Source: Actinomycetospora corticicola (lineage in GTDB: Bacteria; Actinomycetota; Actinomycetes; Mycobacteriales; Pseudonocardiaceae). From it: a DNA stretch of 64,000 nucleotides. The stretch is from the NCBI RefSeq assembly GCF_013409505.1, contig NZ_JACCBN010000001.1, forward strand, positions 1,240,001-1,304,000. Direction: 5' to 3'. Of the stretch, positions 52,346 through 61,518 are shown one piece after another. The stretch's first letter is position 1; every line of letters starts with the position of its first letter. Below the pieces are notes generated by a model, which had not been told where the DNA came from, did not search any database, and saw only the letters and a program-made list of their open reading frames with translations. The position numbers were made by a program, and so were the translations under genes.

Positions 52346-53131
52346 TTAGGTGGCGAGGGCGGTGACGGCCTGGAAGGTGACACCGGCGGCGACGAGCAGG
52401 ACGAGTACGGCGAAGCCGCGTCGCAGCACGGCGGCGGGGATGCGTCGGGCGAGGCGCCCGGCGGGCAGTGAGACGGCGATGGCGGCGAGGGCGAAGACGG
52501 CGATGACCGGCCAGTTCATGGTGCCGGTGCCGTGCGCTGCCGCCAGGTAGGGCGTCAGGCCGGCGATCGAGTTGACGACGATGATCACCAGCGAGGTCGC
52601 GACGGCGTTCGGGGTACGCAGCCCGAGGGCGATGACGAGGGCGGGAACGAGCAGGAAGCCACCGCCGACGCCGAGCAGTCCGGTGAGGAACCCGACGGCG
52701 AGGCCGGTGAGGATCGCGCGGGGCAGGCAGCGTCGCCAGGCGACCCCGCCGCCCGGGAGGTCGCAGACGCCGCCGGTCTCGGTGGTGGAGCGCAGCATGC
52801 GGACCGCGGCGGCCACCATGATCGCGGCGAAGACCAGCAGGAGCACCTGTGGGTCGAGGTGGTGGTTGACGAGGCCGCCGAGCAGGGCGGTGGGGATGCC
52901 GGCGGCGCCGACGATCCCGGCGATGCGCCAGTTCACCTCGCGTCGGGCGCGGGGGGCGACGGCGACGGCCGAGGCGGATCCGACGACCACGAGGGAGGCG
53001 GGGACCGCGGCGGCCACGGGGAGTCCGAGGCCGTAGACCAGAGCGGGGACGGCGAGGATGCCGCCTCCGCCGCCGACGAGGCCGAGCAGGGCGCCGATGA
53101 CGGCGCCGAACAGGGCGGCGAGGGCGAGCAC
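52346..53131 (-). CDS. TauE/SafE-family sulfite/thiosulfate exporter
   Basis: 261 residues, eight hydrophobic helices. The repeated motif GAVIGALLGLVGGGGGILAVPALVYGLG and GFLTGLLGVGGGFLLVPALVIALGL is diagnostic. The family exports sulfite or thiosulfate or sulfonates. It lies between two rhodanese genes, fitting disposal of oxidised sulfur products. GTG 53131 is four bases before the preceding stop. Confidence 0.92.
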   Translation of the reverse strand: MLALAALFGAVIGALLGLVGGGGGILAVPALVYGLGLPVAAAVPASLVVVGSASAVAVAPRARREVNWRIAGIVGAAGIPTALLGGLVNHHLDPQVLLLVFAAIMVAAAVRMLRSTTETGGVCDLPGGGVAWRRCLPRAILTGLAVGFLTGLLGVGGGFLLVPALVIALGLRTPNAVATSLVIIVVNSIAGLTPYLAAAHGTGTMNWPVIAVFALAAIAVSLPAGRLARRIPAAVLRRGFAVLVLLVAAGVTFQAVTALAT

Positions 53132-53134
53132 GGC

Positions 53135-53731
53135 TCACGCGGCCCGGGTGCGTCGGGCGAGTCGGTCGAGGGTGTCCGTGGGCTCGGGGTCGGTGTGGTC
53201 GCGGTTCCAGGGCATCCGGGCCAGGGCTGCGCCCATGGCGCAGGTGTCGGTGAGGGCGGAGACGGTCAGGCCGGTGCCGATCGCGGCGGCGAGCAGCCGG
53301 GCTCGGGGGGAGACGAACCGGCCGGCGGCGAGTCCGGTGACCACGAGGCTCCCGGCGGTGAGGCGGACCTGGCGTTCGAGGGCCCAGGCGCGGCGGCCGC
53401 GGACGACGTCGCCGCCGGCCTGTTCGTAGGCGGCGACGCCGCCGTCGAGGACCTGGGCGTGCTCGAGGCCGACGGCGGCGAGGTGGCGGCGGCCCTGTTC
53501 GGCGCGCACGCCGGACTGGCAGACGAGCACGACGCGGTCGTCGTGGGCGAGGTGGTCGGCGAGCTCGCGGGTGTGTTCGCCGAGGGTCGGCAGGGGGACG
53601 TGGTAGGCGCCGCGGACGTGGACGGCGTCGAACTCGGCGGCGCTGCGGACGTCGATGACCAGCGGCGCGGCCTCCGACGTGGACTGCCAGGCGAGGAGTT
53701 GAGCGGCGGACACGGTGGACGGTGAGGTCAC
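53135..53731 (-). CDS. Rhodanese fused to DUF2892 membrane domain
   Basis: 198 residues. An N-terminal rhodanese (1-110) has VIDVRSAAEFDAVHVRGAYHVP and the active-site loop VCQSGVRAEQ; a C-terminal region of about 60 residues with hydrophobic helices (SLVVTGLAAGRF, LLAAAIGTGLTVSALTDTCAMG) matches the DUF2892 pattern, which is often fused to rhodanese in bacteria handling persulfide. A GTG starts at 53731. Confidence 0.88.
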   Translation of the reverse strand: MTSPSTVSAAQLLAWQSTSEAAPLVIDVRSAAEFDAVHVRGAYHVPLPTLGEHTRELADHLAHDDRVVLVCQSGVRAEQGRRHLAAVGLEHAQVLDGGVAAYEQAGGDVVRGRRAWALERQVRLTAGSLVVTGLAAGRFVSPRARLLAAAIGTGLTVSALTDTCAMGAALARMPWNRDHTDPEPTDTLDRLARRTRAA

Positions 53732-53773
53732 GGGTTTCTCCGGGGTCGGGGAGGCGGGGTCGGGGAGGTGGAG

Positions 53774-53810
53774 GGGGTGGCCCGGTGCAGGCGCGCGGCC
53801 GGGCCACCCC
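53774..53810 (-). terminator. GC-rich hairpin between CstB-like and rhodanese-DUF2892 genes
   Basis: GGGGTGGCCCGG and CCGGGCCACCCC form a 12-bp perfect stem with a 13-nt loop in the 147-bp gap after the CstB-like gene. Transcription may end here, making the three downstream genes partly independent. No other feature was seen in this gap. Confidence 0.6.
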
Positions 53811-53878
53811 GGGTGCGCGGTCCCGTCGGGGGAGGTCGGGACTGCGCCGTTCAGGTGGCGCTGCTCGGTCGGCGCTGC

Positions 53879-55285
53879 TCAGGCGGCGCGGCGGTCGTCG
53901 TCCCGGACGACGGCGAGCCCGGCCTGGGCGGCGTGGGGCCAGTCGTCGTTGACGACGACGAGGTCGCGGTGGCGTCCGGGCTGGGCGGCGAGCAGGGAGG
54001 CGGCGACCGAGGCGCGGTAGCCGGAGCCGCAGTAGATCCAGACCTCGCCGTCGGGAATCTCGTCGCGGCGGGCGAGGAGCTCGTGCAGCGGGAGGTGGAG
54101 CGAGCCGGCGACGCCGCCGCCGGCGCGCTCGTTCTCGGTGCGGGCGTCGACGACGACCACCCGGGCCGGGTCGCGGTCGGCCAGGCCGGCGAAGTCCGAG
54201 ACCCGGTAGGACGCCAGGTCGGTGCCGCCGGCGAGGTCGTCGATCGGGCCGGTCGTGGCGCCGGCGAGCCGGTCGATGCCGATGCGGACGAGTTCGCGGC
54301 GGGCGTCGGCGACCTGTTGCTCGGTCTCGCCGATCAGGGTGAGGTCGGCGTCGTCGGGCAGCAGCCAGCCGAGGTAGGTGACGAAGGGCTGGGCGAGCTG
54401 GAAGGACAGCGATCCGGCGAGGTGACCGCCGGCGAAGGCGGTGCGTTCGCGCAGGTCGACGACCCACTGGCCGGCCGCGAGGCCCTTCTCCAGTCGGCCA
54501 CGCAGCTCGTCGGGGGAGACCGGTTCGGGCAGCGACAGGTCGACCGGCTCCGGCCCGGCGGAGTTCGTGGGCGCCATGCGGGCGTAGTAGGCGGGGTAGG
54601 CGCCGAGCCCGGCGACCAGGGTGTCGACGAAGTCCTGTTCGTCGGAGGTGAGCGCGGGGTTGGTGCTGCGCTGCTCGCCGACGGTGGAGGCTTCGCCCGA
54701 GGGCGGGGTGGCCGAGCAGAAGCTGCCGAACCCGTGGGTGGGGAAGACGGTCGCGTCGGCGGGCAGCTCGTCGACCAGGCGTCGCACCGAGTGGTACTGG
54801 GCGTGGGTGAGCTCGACGGTGTCGTCGGGGGAGACCAGGTCGGTGCGCCCGGTGGTGCCGTAGAGCATCGAGCCGCCGGTGAACACCGCCTCCACCTGAC
54901 CGGACTCGTCGACCGTCGCGTCTGACAGCGCGTAGGACAGGTGGTGGTGGGTGTGGCCGGGGGTGGCGATCGGGCGCAGTCGCATGCTGCCGATCGCGAT
55001 GTCGTGTCCCTCGCGGGCGGGGGTGCGGTCGAAGGCGACGTGGTCGCGGGCGTCGACGAGGTAGACGGCGTCGAGGCGGCGGGCGAGTTCGAGGCCGCCG
55101 GTGACGTAGTCGTTGTGGATGTGGGTCTCGGCGACGTGGGTGATGCGCACGCCGAGTTCGTCGGCCAGGGCGAGGACCCGGTCGATGTCGCGCTGCGGGT
55201 CGATCACGAGGGCGACCTCGCCGTCGTGGGCGAGGTAGCTGCGGTCGCCGAGGCTGGAGGTGGCGATCGTGCGGACGTCGATCAT
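53879..55285 (-). CDS. cstB: Persulfide dioxygenase-rhodanese fusion (CstB-like)
   Basis: 468 residues. The metallo-beta-lactamase domain (1-250) carries HIHNDYVTGG and GHTHHHLSY, the persulfide dioxygenase pattern. A first rhodanese domain (about 255-350) reads LTLIGETEQ at the Cys position, so it is inactive; the second (360-468) has WIYCGSGYRAS with a catalytic Cys. The same three-part layout is known for CstB, which converts low-molecular persulfides to thiosulfate. Preceded by a palindrome (55293-55307) suited to CsoR/CstR binding. Confidence 0.9.
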   Translation of the reverse strand: MIDVRTIATSSLGDRSYLAHDGEVALVIDPQRDIDRVLALADELGVRITHVAETHIHNDYVTGGLELARRLDAVYLVDARDHVAFDRTPAREGHDIAIGSMRLRPIATPGHTHHHLSYALSDATVDESGQVEAVFTGGSMLYGTTGRTDLVSPDDTVELTHAQYHSVRRLVDELPADATVFPTHGFGSFCSATPPSGEASTVGEQRSTNPALTSDEQDFVDTLVAGLGAYPAYYARMAPTNSAGPEPVDLSLPEPVSPDELRGRLEKGLAAGQWVVDLRERTAFAGGHLAGSLSFQLAQPFVTYLGWLLPDDADLTLIGETEQQVADARRELVRIGIDRLAGATTGPIDDLAGGTDLASYRVSDFAGLADRDPARVVVVDARTENERAGGGVAGSLHLPLHELLARRDEIPDGEVWIYCGSGYRASVAASLLAAQPGRHRDLVVVNDDWPHAAQAGLAVVRDDDRRAA

Positions 55286-55292
55286 GTTGGTT

Positions 55293-55307
55293 CCCTACCC
55301 GGTAGGG
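55293..55307. promoter_or_regulatory. CstR/CsoR-type operator upstream of cstB-like gene
   Basis: CCCTACC-C-GGTAGGG is a perfect 7-bp dyad, 8 bp upstream of the cstB-like start. G/C tracts flanked by TA are the operator pattern for CsoR/CstR repressors. Confidence 0.6.
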
Positions 55308-55325
55308 TATCTACCGTCGAGACGG

Positions 55326-55345
55326 GAACCCGCGGCAGCGGGTTC
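55326..55345 (-). terminator. Hairpin after the CstR-like gene
   Basis: GAACCCGC-GGCA-GCGGGTTC is an 8-bp stem with a 4-nt loop, 31 bp beyond the CstR-like stop and before the cstB-like promoter region. Confidence 0.55.
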
Positions 55346-55376
55346 GGGAATGGTGGGCCGATCAGCCCGGGGACAG

Positions 55377-56181
<805 letters not shown>

Positions 56182-56201
56182 CCGTGCCCGGCGGGGCCAC
56201 C

Positions 56202-57266
56202 ATGACCGGTGTCGTCCTGACGGCGTTCGGGGGACCGGAGGTGCTGGTCGTCCGGCGCGATCTTCCGGTCCCGTCCCCGGGTCGGGCGCAGGTCCGGCTC
56301 CGGGTGCACGCCGCGGCGCTGAACAACACCGACATCTGGACCCGCGAGGGCGCCTACGGGACCGCGGAGGACCCCGCCGCCCGCGCAGGGTGGCTCGGGC
56401 CGATCGCGTTCCCCCGCATCCAGGGCGGCGACGTCGCCGGGGTCGTCGACGCCGTCGGGGAGGGCGTGACTCCGGGGCTCGTCGGGCGTCGTGTGCTGGT
56501 CGATCCCGCTCGCTACGCCCACGACGGGCCCGACGCGCCGGTCGCGGCGGTGCTGGGCAGCGAGTTCGACGGCGGGTTCGCCGAGTACACCGTCGTTGAC
56601 GCCGCCCGCGTGCACGACGTCACCGGCTCACCGTTGACCGACGAGCAGCTCGCCTGCCTGCCCATCGCCTCCGGCACCGCCATGGGCATGCTGGAACGCG
56701 GCGGCGTCCGGGCCGGCGAGACGGTGGTGGTGACCGGTGCATCCGGAGGGGTCGGGTTGGCCGCGGTCGGGCTCGCCGCCGCGCGCGGCGCCCGGGTCAC
56801 CGCGATCACCGAGAGGTCCAAGGCCGGCCTGGTGCAGAGCGCGGGCGCGGCGGAGACCGTCGACCGCTCCGGGGCCGACGGAGATGTCGTCGCCGCGGTC
56901 CGCGCCGCCCACCCGGACGGGGTCGACGCGGTGATCGACGTCGTGGGCGGCGACCAGCTCGCACGCCTCATCGATGTCCTTCGACGGGGTGGGCGGGCCG
57001 TCGTGGCGGGGGCGGTGGCCGGGGCGGTACCGGCGATCGACCTGCGCCGGCTCTACCTGCACAACCGGCAGCTCATCGGCTCGACGATGCACACCGCCGC
57101 GTACTTCGCGAAGCTGGTGGAGCACGCCCGGGCCGGTGATGTCCGGCCTCGGGTCGCCGCCCGGCACGCCCTCGCTGCGATCGGCGAGGCCCAGGCGGAG
57201 TTCCTGCGCCGCGAACACGTCGGCAAGATCGTCGTAGTGCCGCCGGGCGCGAGCTCAGGAGGATGA
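56202..57266 (+). CDS. Medium-chain NADPH:quinone oxidoreductase-like protein
   Basis: 354 residues. The GroES-like domain reads LRVHAAALNNTDIWTREGAYG and the Rossmann motif VVTGASGGVGLAAVGLA near 175; no catalytic-zinc cysteines. It belongs to the quinone oxidoreductase/zeta-crystallin group, reducing quinones or enones. In the cstR cluster it might relate to sulfide:quinone redox, which is inference. ATG 56202, 20 bp after the DUF302 gene, likely in one operon. Confidence 0.85.
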   Translation: MTGVVLTAFGGPEVLVVRRDLPVPSPGRAQVRLRVHAAALNNTDIWTREGAYGTAEDPAARAGWLGPIAFPRIQGGDVAGVVDAVGEGVTPGLVGRRVLVDPARYAHDGPDAPVAAVLGSEFDGGFAEYTVVDAARVHDVTGSPLTDEQLACLPIASGTAMGMLERGGVRAGETVVVTGASGGVGLAAVGLAAARGARVTAITERSKAGLVQSAGAAETVDRSGADGDVVAAVRAAHPDGVDAVIDVVGGDQLARLIDVLRRGGRAVVAGAVAGAVPAIDLRRLYLHNRQLIGSTMHTAAYFAKLVEHARAGDVRPRVAARHALAAIGEAQAEFLRREHVGKIVVVPPGASSGG

Positions 57267-57320
57267 TTCGTCCTGGCCAACACCCCGGATGACGGCTCCA
57301 CCTCTCGCTAAGGTTCCGAT

Positions 57321-57689
57321 GTGCCGGGACGCCAGGACGCTCGTTGGACATTGGTCGCCGCGATTGCGTCGGCCGTCGGTCTCGGGGCTCTGGTCGCACC
57401 GTCGCGTGCACTGCGGGCACTCGGTTCGCCCCCGGCGATGGACGGTCGTGGAGACCTCGGCTGGCGGCTGTTCGGAGCGCGCAACCTGGCTGTCGTCGCC
57501 GGGCTGCTGCGCGCCGACCGGTCGGCGCAGGTGACGGCCGTGGCGCTGCAGGTGCCAGACCAGGTCGCGTTCGTCGCCGCCTACCGCTCGGGCGACCTCG
57601 AGCGCCGCACCTTCGTCCTCGCGATGGTCCTCTCGACCGCCATCATTGGCCTCGGCGGCTCAGCTCTGGCGAGTCCGCCCCAGAGGTGA
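57321..57689 (+). CDS. Small membrane protein, DUF4267-like
   Basis: 122 residues. Three hydrophobic stretches (WTLVAAIASAVGLGALVAP near 10-26, NLAVVAGLLRA, VLAMVLSTAIIGLGG near 102-116). RALGSPPAMDGRGDLGWRLFGARN is the conserved middle. It resembles DUF4267-type proteins; role unknown. GTG 57321, 55 bp after the oxidoreductase; the last gene before the gene-poor boundary. Confidence 0.6.
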   Translation: MPGRQDARWTLVAAIASAVGLGALVAPSRALRALGSPPAMDGRGDLGWRLFGARNLAVVAGLLRADRSAQVTAVALQVPDQVAFVAAYRSGDLERRTFVLAMVLSTAIIGLGGSALASPPQR

Positions 57690-58246
57690 TGCTCGCGCTC
57701 ATCGATCTTCGAGTCGCGGTCCAGCTGGCTGAAGAGCAAGCCCGATTCTCGCCCTCTGCGAACGCCTGTCGTCGGCTGTCCCACCTCGAGGCCTGCGCCG
57801 GCGGAAGCTCCACCGAGCTCGAACAGTTCAGGGTGGTTGCGGCCCCGCCCGCTCCGACGAAGCCACCAACCTTGCAGGCTCGTCCCATACGCCTGGTGCT
57901 ACTCGCCTGGGCGAGGGGTCGAATCTCGACAGTCCTCTGACCTGGGCTGATGCGGCTCAACTTCCGGAGACACCACTTCTCGGAAGTTGAGTGTCCGGAA
58001 GGTGACCGTCTCCGTGACCCGGCGCCGTGAGTGCTCGTCACGACCGGCCCAGTGCTCTGAACGGTGTGGGAGCGGGGCGCTGACTCCTGGTGCCGCGATA
58101 CGAGGGCTCATGGCAATTTCTCCATGAACTGGCCAGCGGTGATTGGTCTGCGGCTCCTGGTGGGCCTCGAGGTCTGCCCTGCATAGAGGTGTGCGGCACG
58201 CGCAGGCATCTCGGGTGAGCCCCGGCCCGGCCGCGCAGCGCGTTGA
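57690..58246. other. Gene-free boundary region
   Basis: About 557 bp with no convincing gene, less GC-rich than neighbours. It holds the family C palindrome at 57956-57991. The rest shows no strong promoter, RNA gene or recognisable remnant. Confidence 0.5.
57956..57991. repeat. 36-nt palindromic repeat, family C copy 2
   Basis: CTCAACTTCCG and CGGAAGTTGAG, with GGAgacaccaCTTCT in the loop; nearly identical to 51947-51983. The two flank the sulfur cluster at 52-57.7 kb. Confidence 0.8.
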
Positions 58247-59155
58247 TCAGCCCCGGCGCGCGTCCTCCACGGCCCGGCGGATGGCGATGACGGCGCGGTC
58301 GCGCTCGGCGACGAGCTCCGCGAAGGACCGGTCGGTCGCGGTCCCGTCCACCATGGCATCGCGAAGCTCCGGCGTGAGCGACGGCGCCCCGAGCCGCGTC
58401 CACGGCGCCTGCAGCGACGGGCCGAAGTGGTCGAGCATGTGCGCCATCCCGCCCTCACCGCCGGCGAGGTGGAAGGTCCGGCACGGCCCGTGGACCGGCC
58501 AGCGCAGGCCCGGGCCCTCGGTGATGGACGCGTCGATCTGTTCGACCGTCGCGTCCCCGTTCGCGACCATGTGCAGCGCCTCGCGCCAGAGCGCCTCCTG
58601 CAGCCGGTTCGCGACGAACCCCGGCACCTCGTGGTCCATCTCGATCACCGACTTGCCGATCGACCGGTAGAAATCCGCCGCCCCCTTCACGACGGCGGGT
58701 GCGGTCGCCTCACCGCCGACCACCTCCACCAGGGGGATCAGGTACGGCGGGTTGAACGGGTGCCCGACGACGAGGCGCGAGGCGTCGACCGCCCGCACGG
58801 CCATGTCGGTCATCGGGAAGCCGGAGGTCGACGACGCGACGATCGTGTCCGGCCCGGTCGCGGCGGCCAGGTCGGCGAGCAGGGACCGCTTCAGCTCGAG
58901 GTCCTCCGGCGCCGACTCCTGCACGAAGTCCGCGTCCTGCACGGCGGCGGCGAGCGAGCCGGCGACGGTGAGCGAGCCCCACCCGTCGTCGGGAAGGCCC
59001 AGGCTGTTGAGCGCGGGACGGGCGGCCTCGACGATCCGGCGCAGCCGGGCCTCGGCGTCGGGACCCGGGTCCCAGGCGACGACGTCGTGGCCCTGCGCGA
59101 GGAAGTACGCGGCCCAGCCGCCGCCGATGACTCCGGCGCCGATGCAGGCGATCAC
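58247..59155 (-). CDS. cdhA: L-carnitine dehydrogenase-like 3-hydroxyacyl-CoA dehydrogenase family protein
   Basis: 302 residues. Rossmann motif IACIGAGVIGGGWAAYF at the N-terminus and VVAWDPGPDA; QESAPEDLELKRSLLADLAA, SSTSGFPMTDMA and GHPFNPPYLIPLVEVVGG match L-carnitine dehydrogenase, which oxidises L-carnitine to 3-dehydrocarnitine with NAD. GTG 59155 overlaps the BKACE stop (GTGA). Its partner enzyme supports carnitine as substrate. Confidence 0.8.
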   Translation of the reverse strand: MIACIGAGVIGGGWAAYFLAQGHDVVAWDPGPDAEARLRRIVEAARPALNSLGLPDDGWGSLTVAGSLAAAVQDADFVQESAPEDLELKRSLLADLAAATGPDTIVASSTSGFPMTDMAVRAVDASRLVVGHPFNPPYLIPLVEVVGGEATAPAVVKGAADFYRSIGKSVIEMDHEVPGFVANRLQEALWREALHMVANGDATVEQIDASITEGPGLRWPVHGPCRTFHLAGGEGGMAHMLDHFGPSLQAPWTRLGAPSLTPELRDAMVDGTATDRSFAELVAERDRAVIAIRRAVEDARRG

Positions 59156-60042
59156 CGGTGCAGTCCGAAGATCTCGCGGGCCTCGTCCGGGGTGGCGACG
59201 GCCGACCCGAGGGACTCGATGATCGTGGCCGCCCGCTCCACGAGCTGGGCGTTCGTCGCCTTCACCCCACGCGCGAGGTAGAGGTTGTCCTCGAGCCCGA
59301 CGCGCGCGTGCCCGCCGAGCAGCACCGACTGCGCGACCCACGGGAGTTGGTCGCGGCCGAGCGCGAAGGAGGTGAACTCGGCGTCGTCCGGGAGCTGGTT
59401 GACCATGGCCATCAGCAGGCCCGGGTCGGCGGGCGCGCCGTAGGGCACGCCCATGCAGAGCTGGAAGAGCCCCGGCGTGTCGATGAGTCCCTCCTCGCGC
59501 AGGACCTTCGCGAACCACAGCTGGCCGGAGTCGAACACCTCGAGCTCCGGCTTCACACCGATCTCCTGGAACCGCTTCGCGCCCTCACGCAGCATGTCGG
59601 TGGTGGAGACGTAGAGGGCCTGGCCGTCACCGAAGTTGTAGGACCCGCAGTCGAGGGTCGCGATGTCGGGAAGGAGTTCCTCGACGTGCGGCATGCGGTC
59701 GTGCTGGCTGACGAGGTCGGTGCCGTCGACGGGCTTGAGCGGGTCCTCGGCGTCGACGACGAGGTCGCCGCCCATGCCCGCCGTCAGGTTGAGGACGACG
59801 TCGACGTCGCTCGCCCGGATCAGCCCGGCCGCCTCGCGGTAGAGCGCGACGTCGCGGGACCGGATGCCGGTCTCGGGGTGGCGCACGTGGACGTGCACGA
59901 CCGCCGCGCCCGCCCGCGCGGCGGCGATCGCGTCGTCGGCGATCTGCTGCGGGGTGACGGGGACGTGCGGGCTCTTGGCGGGGGAGTCGGCGGCGCCGGT
60001 GAGCGCGGCGGTGACGACGACGCGGCGGTTCCTGGGTCTCAC
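59152..60042 (-). CDS. cdhC: BKACE (DUF849) enzyme, probable 3-dehydrocarnitine cleavage
   Basis: 296 residues. TIM barrel with VVVTAALTGAADSPAKSPHVPVTPQQIADDA, the zinc His pair in VVHVHVRHPETG, and the C-terminal GLEDNLYLARGVKATNAQLVERA. BKACE enzymes join a beta-keto acid and acetyl-CoA; with carnitine dehydrogenase the product would be betainyl-CoA and acetoacetate. Its GTG overlaps the regulator's stop (GTGA). The thioesterase often in this set is not adjacent. Confidence 0.85.
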   Translation of the reverse strand: MRPRNRRVVVTAALTGAADSPAKSPHVPVTPQQIADDAIAAARAGAAVVHVHVRHPETGIRSRDVALYREAAGLIRASDVDVVLNLTAGMGGDLVVDAEDPLKPVDGTDLVSQHDRMPHVEELLPDIATLDCGSYNFGDGQALYVSTTDMLREGAKRFQEIGVKPELEVFDSGQLWFAKVLREEGLIDTPGLFQLCMGVPYGAPADPGLLMAMVNQLPDDAEFTSFALGRDQLPWVAQSVLLGGHARVGLEDNLYLARGVKATNAQLVERAATIIESLGSAVATPDEAREIFGLHR

Positions 60043-60881
60043 GGGTGGTCCTTCCGGACGATGGATGCGGTGAAGTCGTGCAGCGCGGCGCGCATCTGCG
60101 CCGGGGTCGACGCCCCGGTCATGACGCCGACGCCGAGGCCGTCGACGAGGGCGGTGAGCTGGCGGGCGCGCAGGGTCTGGTCGCCCTCGGTGAAGACGCC
60201 GGCGCGGGCGCCGCTCTCGAGGGTGAGCAGCACGGTGCGGAACCAGCGGTCCTGGCCGCGGGCGTAGAGGTCGCGGTGGCTGCCCGGACTCCACCGTTCG
60301 GTGACCGCCTCGACCCACACCTGCATCCAGATCGACCACTCCGGCTCCAGCACCGGGCCCTCGGGCATCTGCAGGTCGAGGAGCTTCTCCAGCCGGGCGA
60401 CCGGGTCGTCGATCGCGGTGAGGGCGGCCGACTGCCGGTCGTGGGCGAGCTCGACGTTGTGGCGCAGCGCCTCGTCGAGCAGGGCGTCCTTGTCGGCGAA
60501 GTGGTAGTGCACCGAGGCGCTGCTCGTGCCGGCGGCCTCGGCGACGTCGGCGATGCGCACGCGGTGGTAGCCGCGGGACGCGATGAGCGTCCAGGCGGCG
60601 TCGAGGATGCGCTTGCGGGCGTCGTCGGGGTCGCTGCGCGCACTGATGAGGTCAGACGTCGCCGTCACCGGGGGCGGGCCCTCGCCGCGGAGCAGCCAGG
60701 CCAGGTCGGTGCCGGTCGCCGCGGCGATCCGGTCCAGCTCGTCGGCGGTGAACCGGCGTCGCCCGGCGAGCGACTTCGACAGCTTCGTCTCGTCGAGCCC
60801 GACCGCCGCCGCCACCCGTCGTCGGGAACCCGCCGCGTCGATCGCCGCGCGGACCCGGTGGCGGAGCCCGTCGTCGTCCAT
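60039..60881 (-). CDS. XRE-TetR fusion transcriptional regulator
   Basis: 280 residues with two DNA-binding domains: an N-terminal XRE/Cro-type helix-turn-helix (1-65; RRRVAAAVGLDETKLSKSLAGRRRFTADELDRIAAATG) and a TetR-type domain (85-135; ILDAAWTLIASRGYHRVRIADVAEAAGTSSASVHYHFADKDAL) followed by a TetR effector domain. It is translationally coupled to the BKACE gene, so it probably regulates this operon. ATG 60881. CTGACT-N4-AGTCAG lies 40 bp upstream. Confidence 0.9.
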   Translation of the reverse strand: MDDDGLRHRVRAAIDAAGSRRRVAAAVGLDETKLSKSLAGRRRFTADELDRIAAATGTDLAWLLRGEGPPPVTATSDLISARSDPDDARKRILDAAWTLIASRGYHRVRIADVAEAAGTSSASVHYHFADKDALLDEALRHNVELAHDRQSAALTAIDDPVARLEKLLDLQMPEGPVLEPEWSIWMQVWVEAVTERWSPGSHRDLYARGQDRWFRTVLLTLESGARAGVFTEGDQTLRARQLTALVDGLGVGVMTGASTPAQMRAALHDFTASIVRKDHP

Positions 60882-60920
60882 GACCCGACCTTAGGGCGCG
60901 GCTTGCTCAGATCGCAAGGA

Positions 60921-60936
60921 CTGACTGGCTAGTCAG
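60921..60936. promoter_or_regulatory. Palindromic operator upstream of the carnitine operon
   Basis: CTGACT-GGCT-AGTCAG is a perfect 6-bp dyad 40-55 bp upstream of the regulator start, the position expected for autoregulation by the TetR domain. Confidence 0.55.
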
Positions 60937-60951
60937 CTCAGGTGTTGCGAT

Positions 60952-61000
60952 CGTGAGGGGAGATTCCGAGCGCTCTTGTGGTGCGAGGGTTCCCCTCACG
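60952..61000. repeat. 49-nt palindromic repeat, family B copy 3
   Basis: CGTGAGGGGA and TCCCCTCACG arms with a conserved centre. Unlike the other copies it lies between two divergent gene starts (60881 and 61013), where a terminator would have no upstream gene to end. This points to a mobile or structural repeat. Confidence 0.8.
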
Positions 61001-61012
61001 AGGATCGGGGGC

Positions 61013-61252
61013 GTGGCGTACGCGAACGACGTCGGCGGGATGCACGGTTTCGGCGAGCTGCCCGAGGAGGGGCACGGCTTCGAGTCGGTGTGGGAGGCGC
61101 AGGTCTTCGCGCTGAACCAGGCGTGCGTGGCGGCGGGCGTCTACACGCTCGACGAGTTCCGGCACACCATGGAGCAGATCCCGCCGGCGCAGTACTACGC
61201 GATGCCCTATTACGAGCGCTGGCTGTACGCGGTCGAACGGTTGCTGGCATGA
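61013..61252 (+). CDS. Nitrile hydratase beta subunit, N-terminal half (split)
   Basis: 79 residues. NDVGGMHGFGELPEE at the N-terminus and VFALNQACVAAGVYTLDEFRHTMEQIPPAQYYAMPYYERWLYAVE match only the first half of a standard beta subunit. The following gene encodes the second half, as in three-subunit enzymes such as toyocamycin nitrile hydratase or thiocyanate hydrolase. GTG 61013; its stop overlaps the next ATG (ATGA). Confidence 0.88.
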   Translation: MAYANDVGGMHGFGELPEEGHGFESVWEAQVFALNQACVAAGVYTLDEFRHTMEQIPPAQYYAMPYYERWLYAVERLLA

Positions 61253-61518
61253 GCCCCGGCGACCGGGTACGCGTGCGCATGCTGAACCCGCCGGGCCACA
61301 ACCGCGCGCCGGTGTACGTGCGCGGGCGGACCGGGACCGTCGTGCGGTCGGTGGGGGACGGGCGGTTCCCCGACGAGGCCGCGGCGGTGGGTGCCGACGC
61401 CCGCCGGGAGGAGATCGTCACCGTCGCCTTCGACGGCGCCGAGCTGTGGGGCCCCGACGGCGGCCCGCACGACCGCGTCCACGTCGACCTCTTCGTCAGC
61501 TATCTGGAGCGTGCATGA
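61249..61518 (+). CDS. Nitrile hydratase beta subunit, C-terminal half (split)
   Basis: 89 residues. GDRVRVRMLNPPGHNRAPVYVRGRTGTVVRSVG is the SH3-like domain of the beta subunit, ending VHVDLFVSYLE. Separate from the N-terminal half by an ATGA overlap; it is not a frameshift because each part has its own start and stop in frame and both are complete domains. Confidence 0.9.
   Translation: MSPGDRVRVRMLNPPGHNRAPVYVRGRTGTVVRSVGDGRFPDEAAAVGADARREEIVTVAFDGAELWGPDGGPHDRVHVDLFVSYLERA

Noticed and set aside
57915-57935. tRNA T-loop-like GGTCGAATC
   Set aside because: No paired acceptor, D or anticodon arm can be built around it.
61013-61518. Frameshifted beta subunit of nitrile hydratase
   Set aside because: Each half has its own start and stop with an ATGA overlap, and split forms are known.
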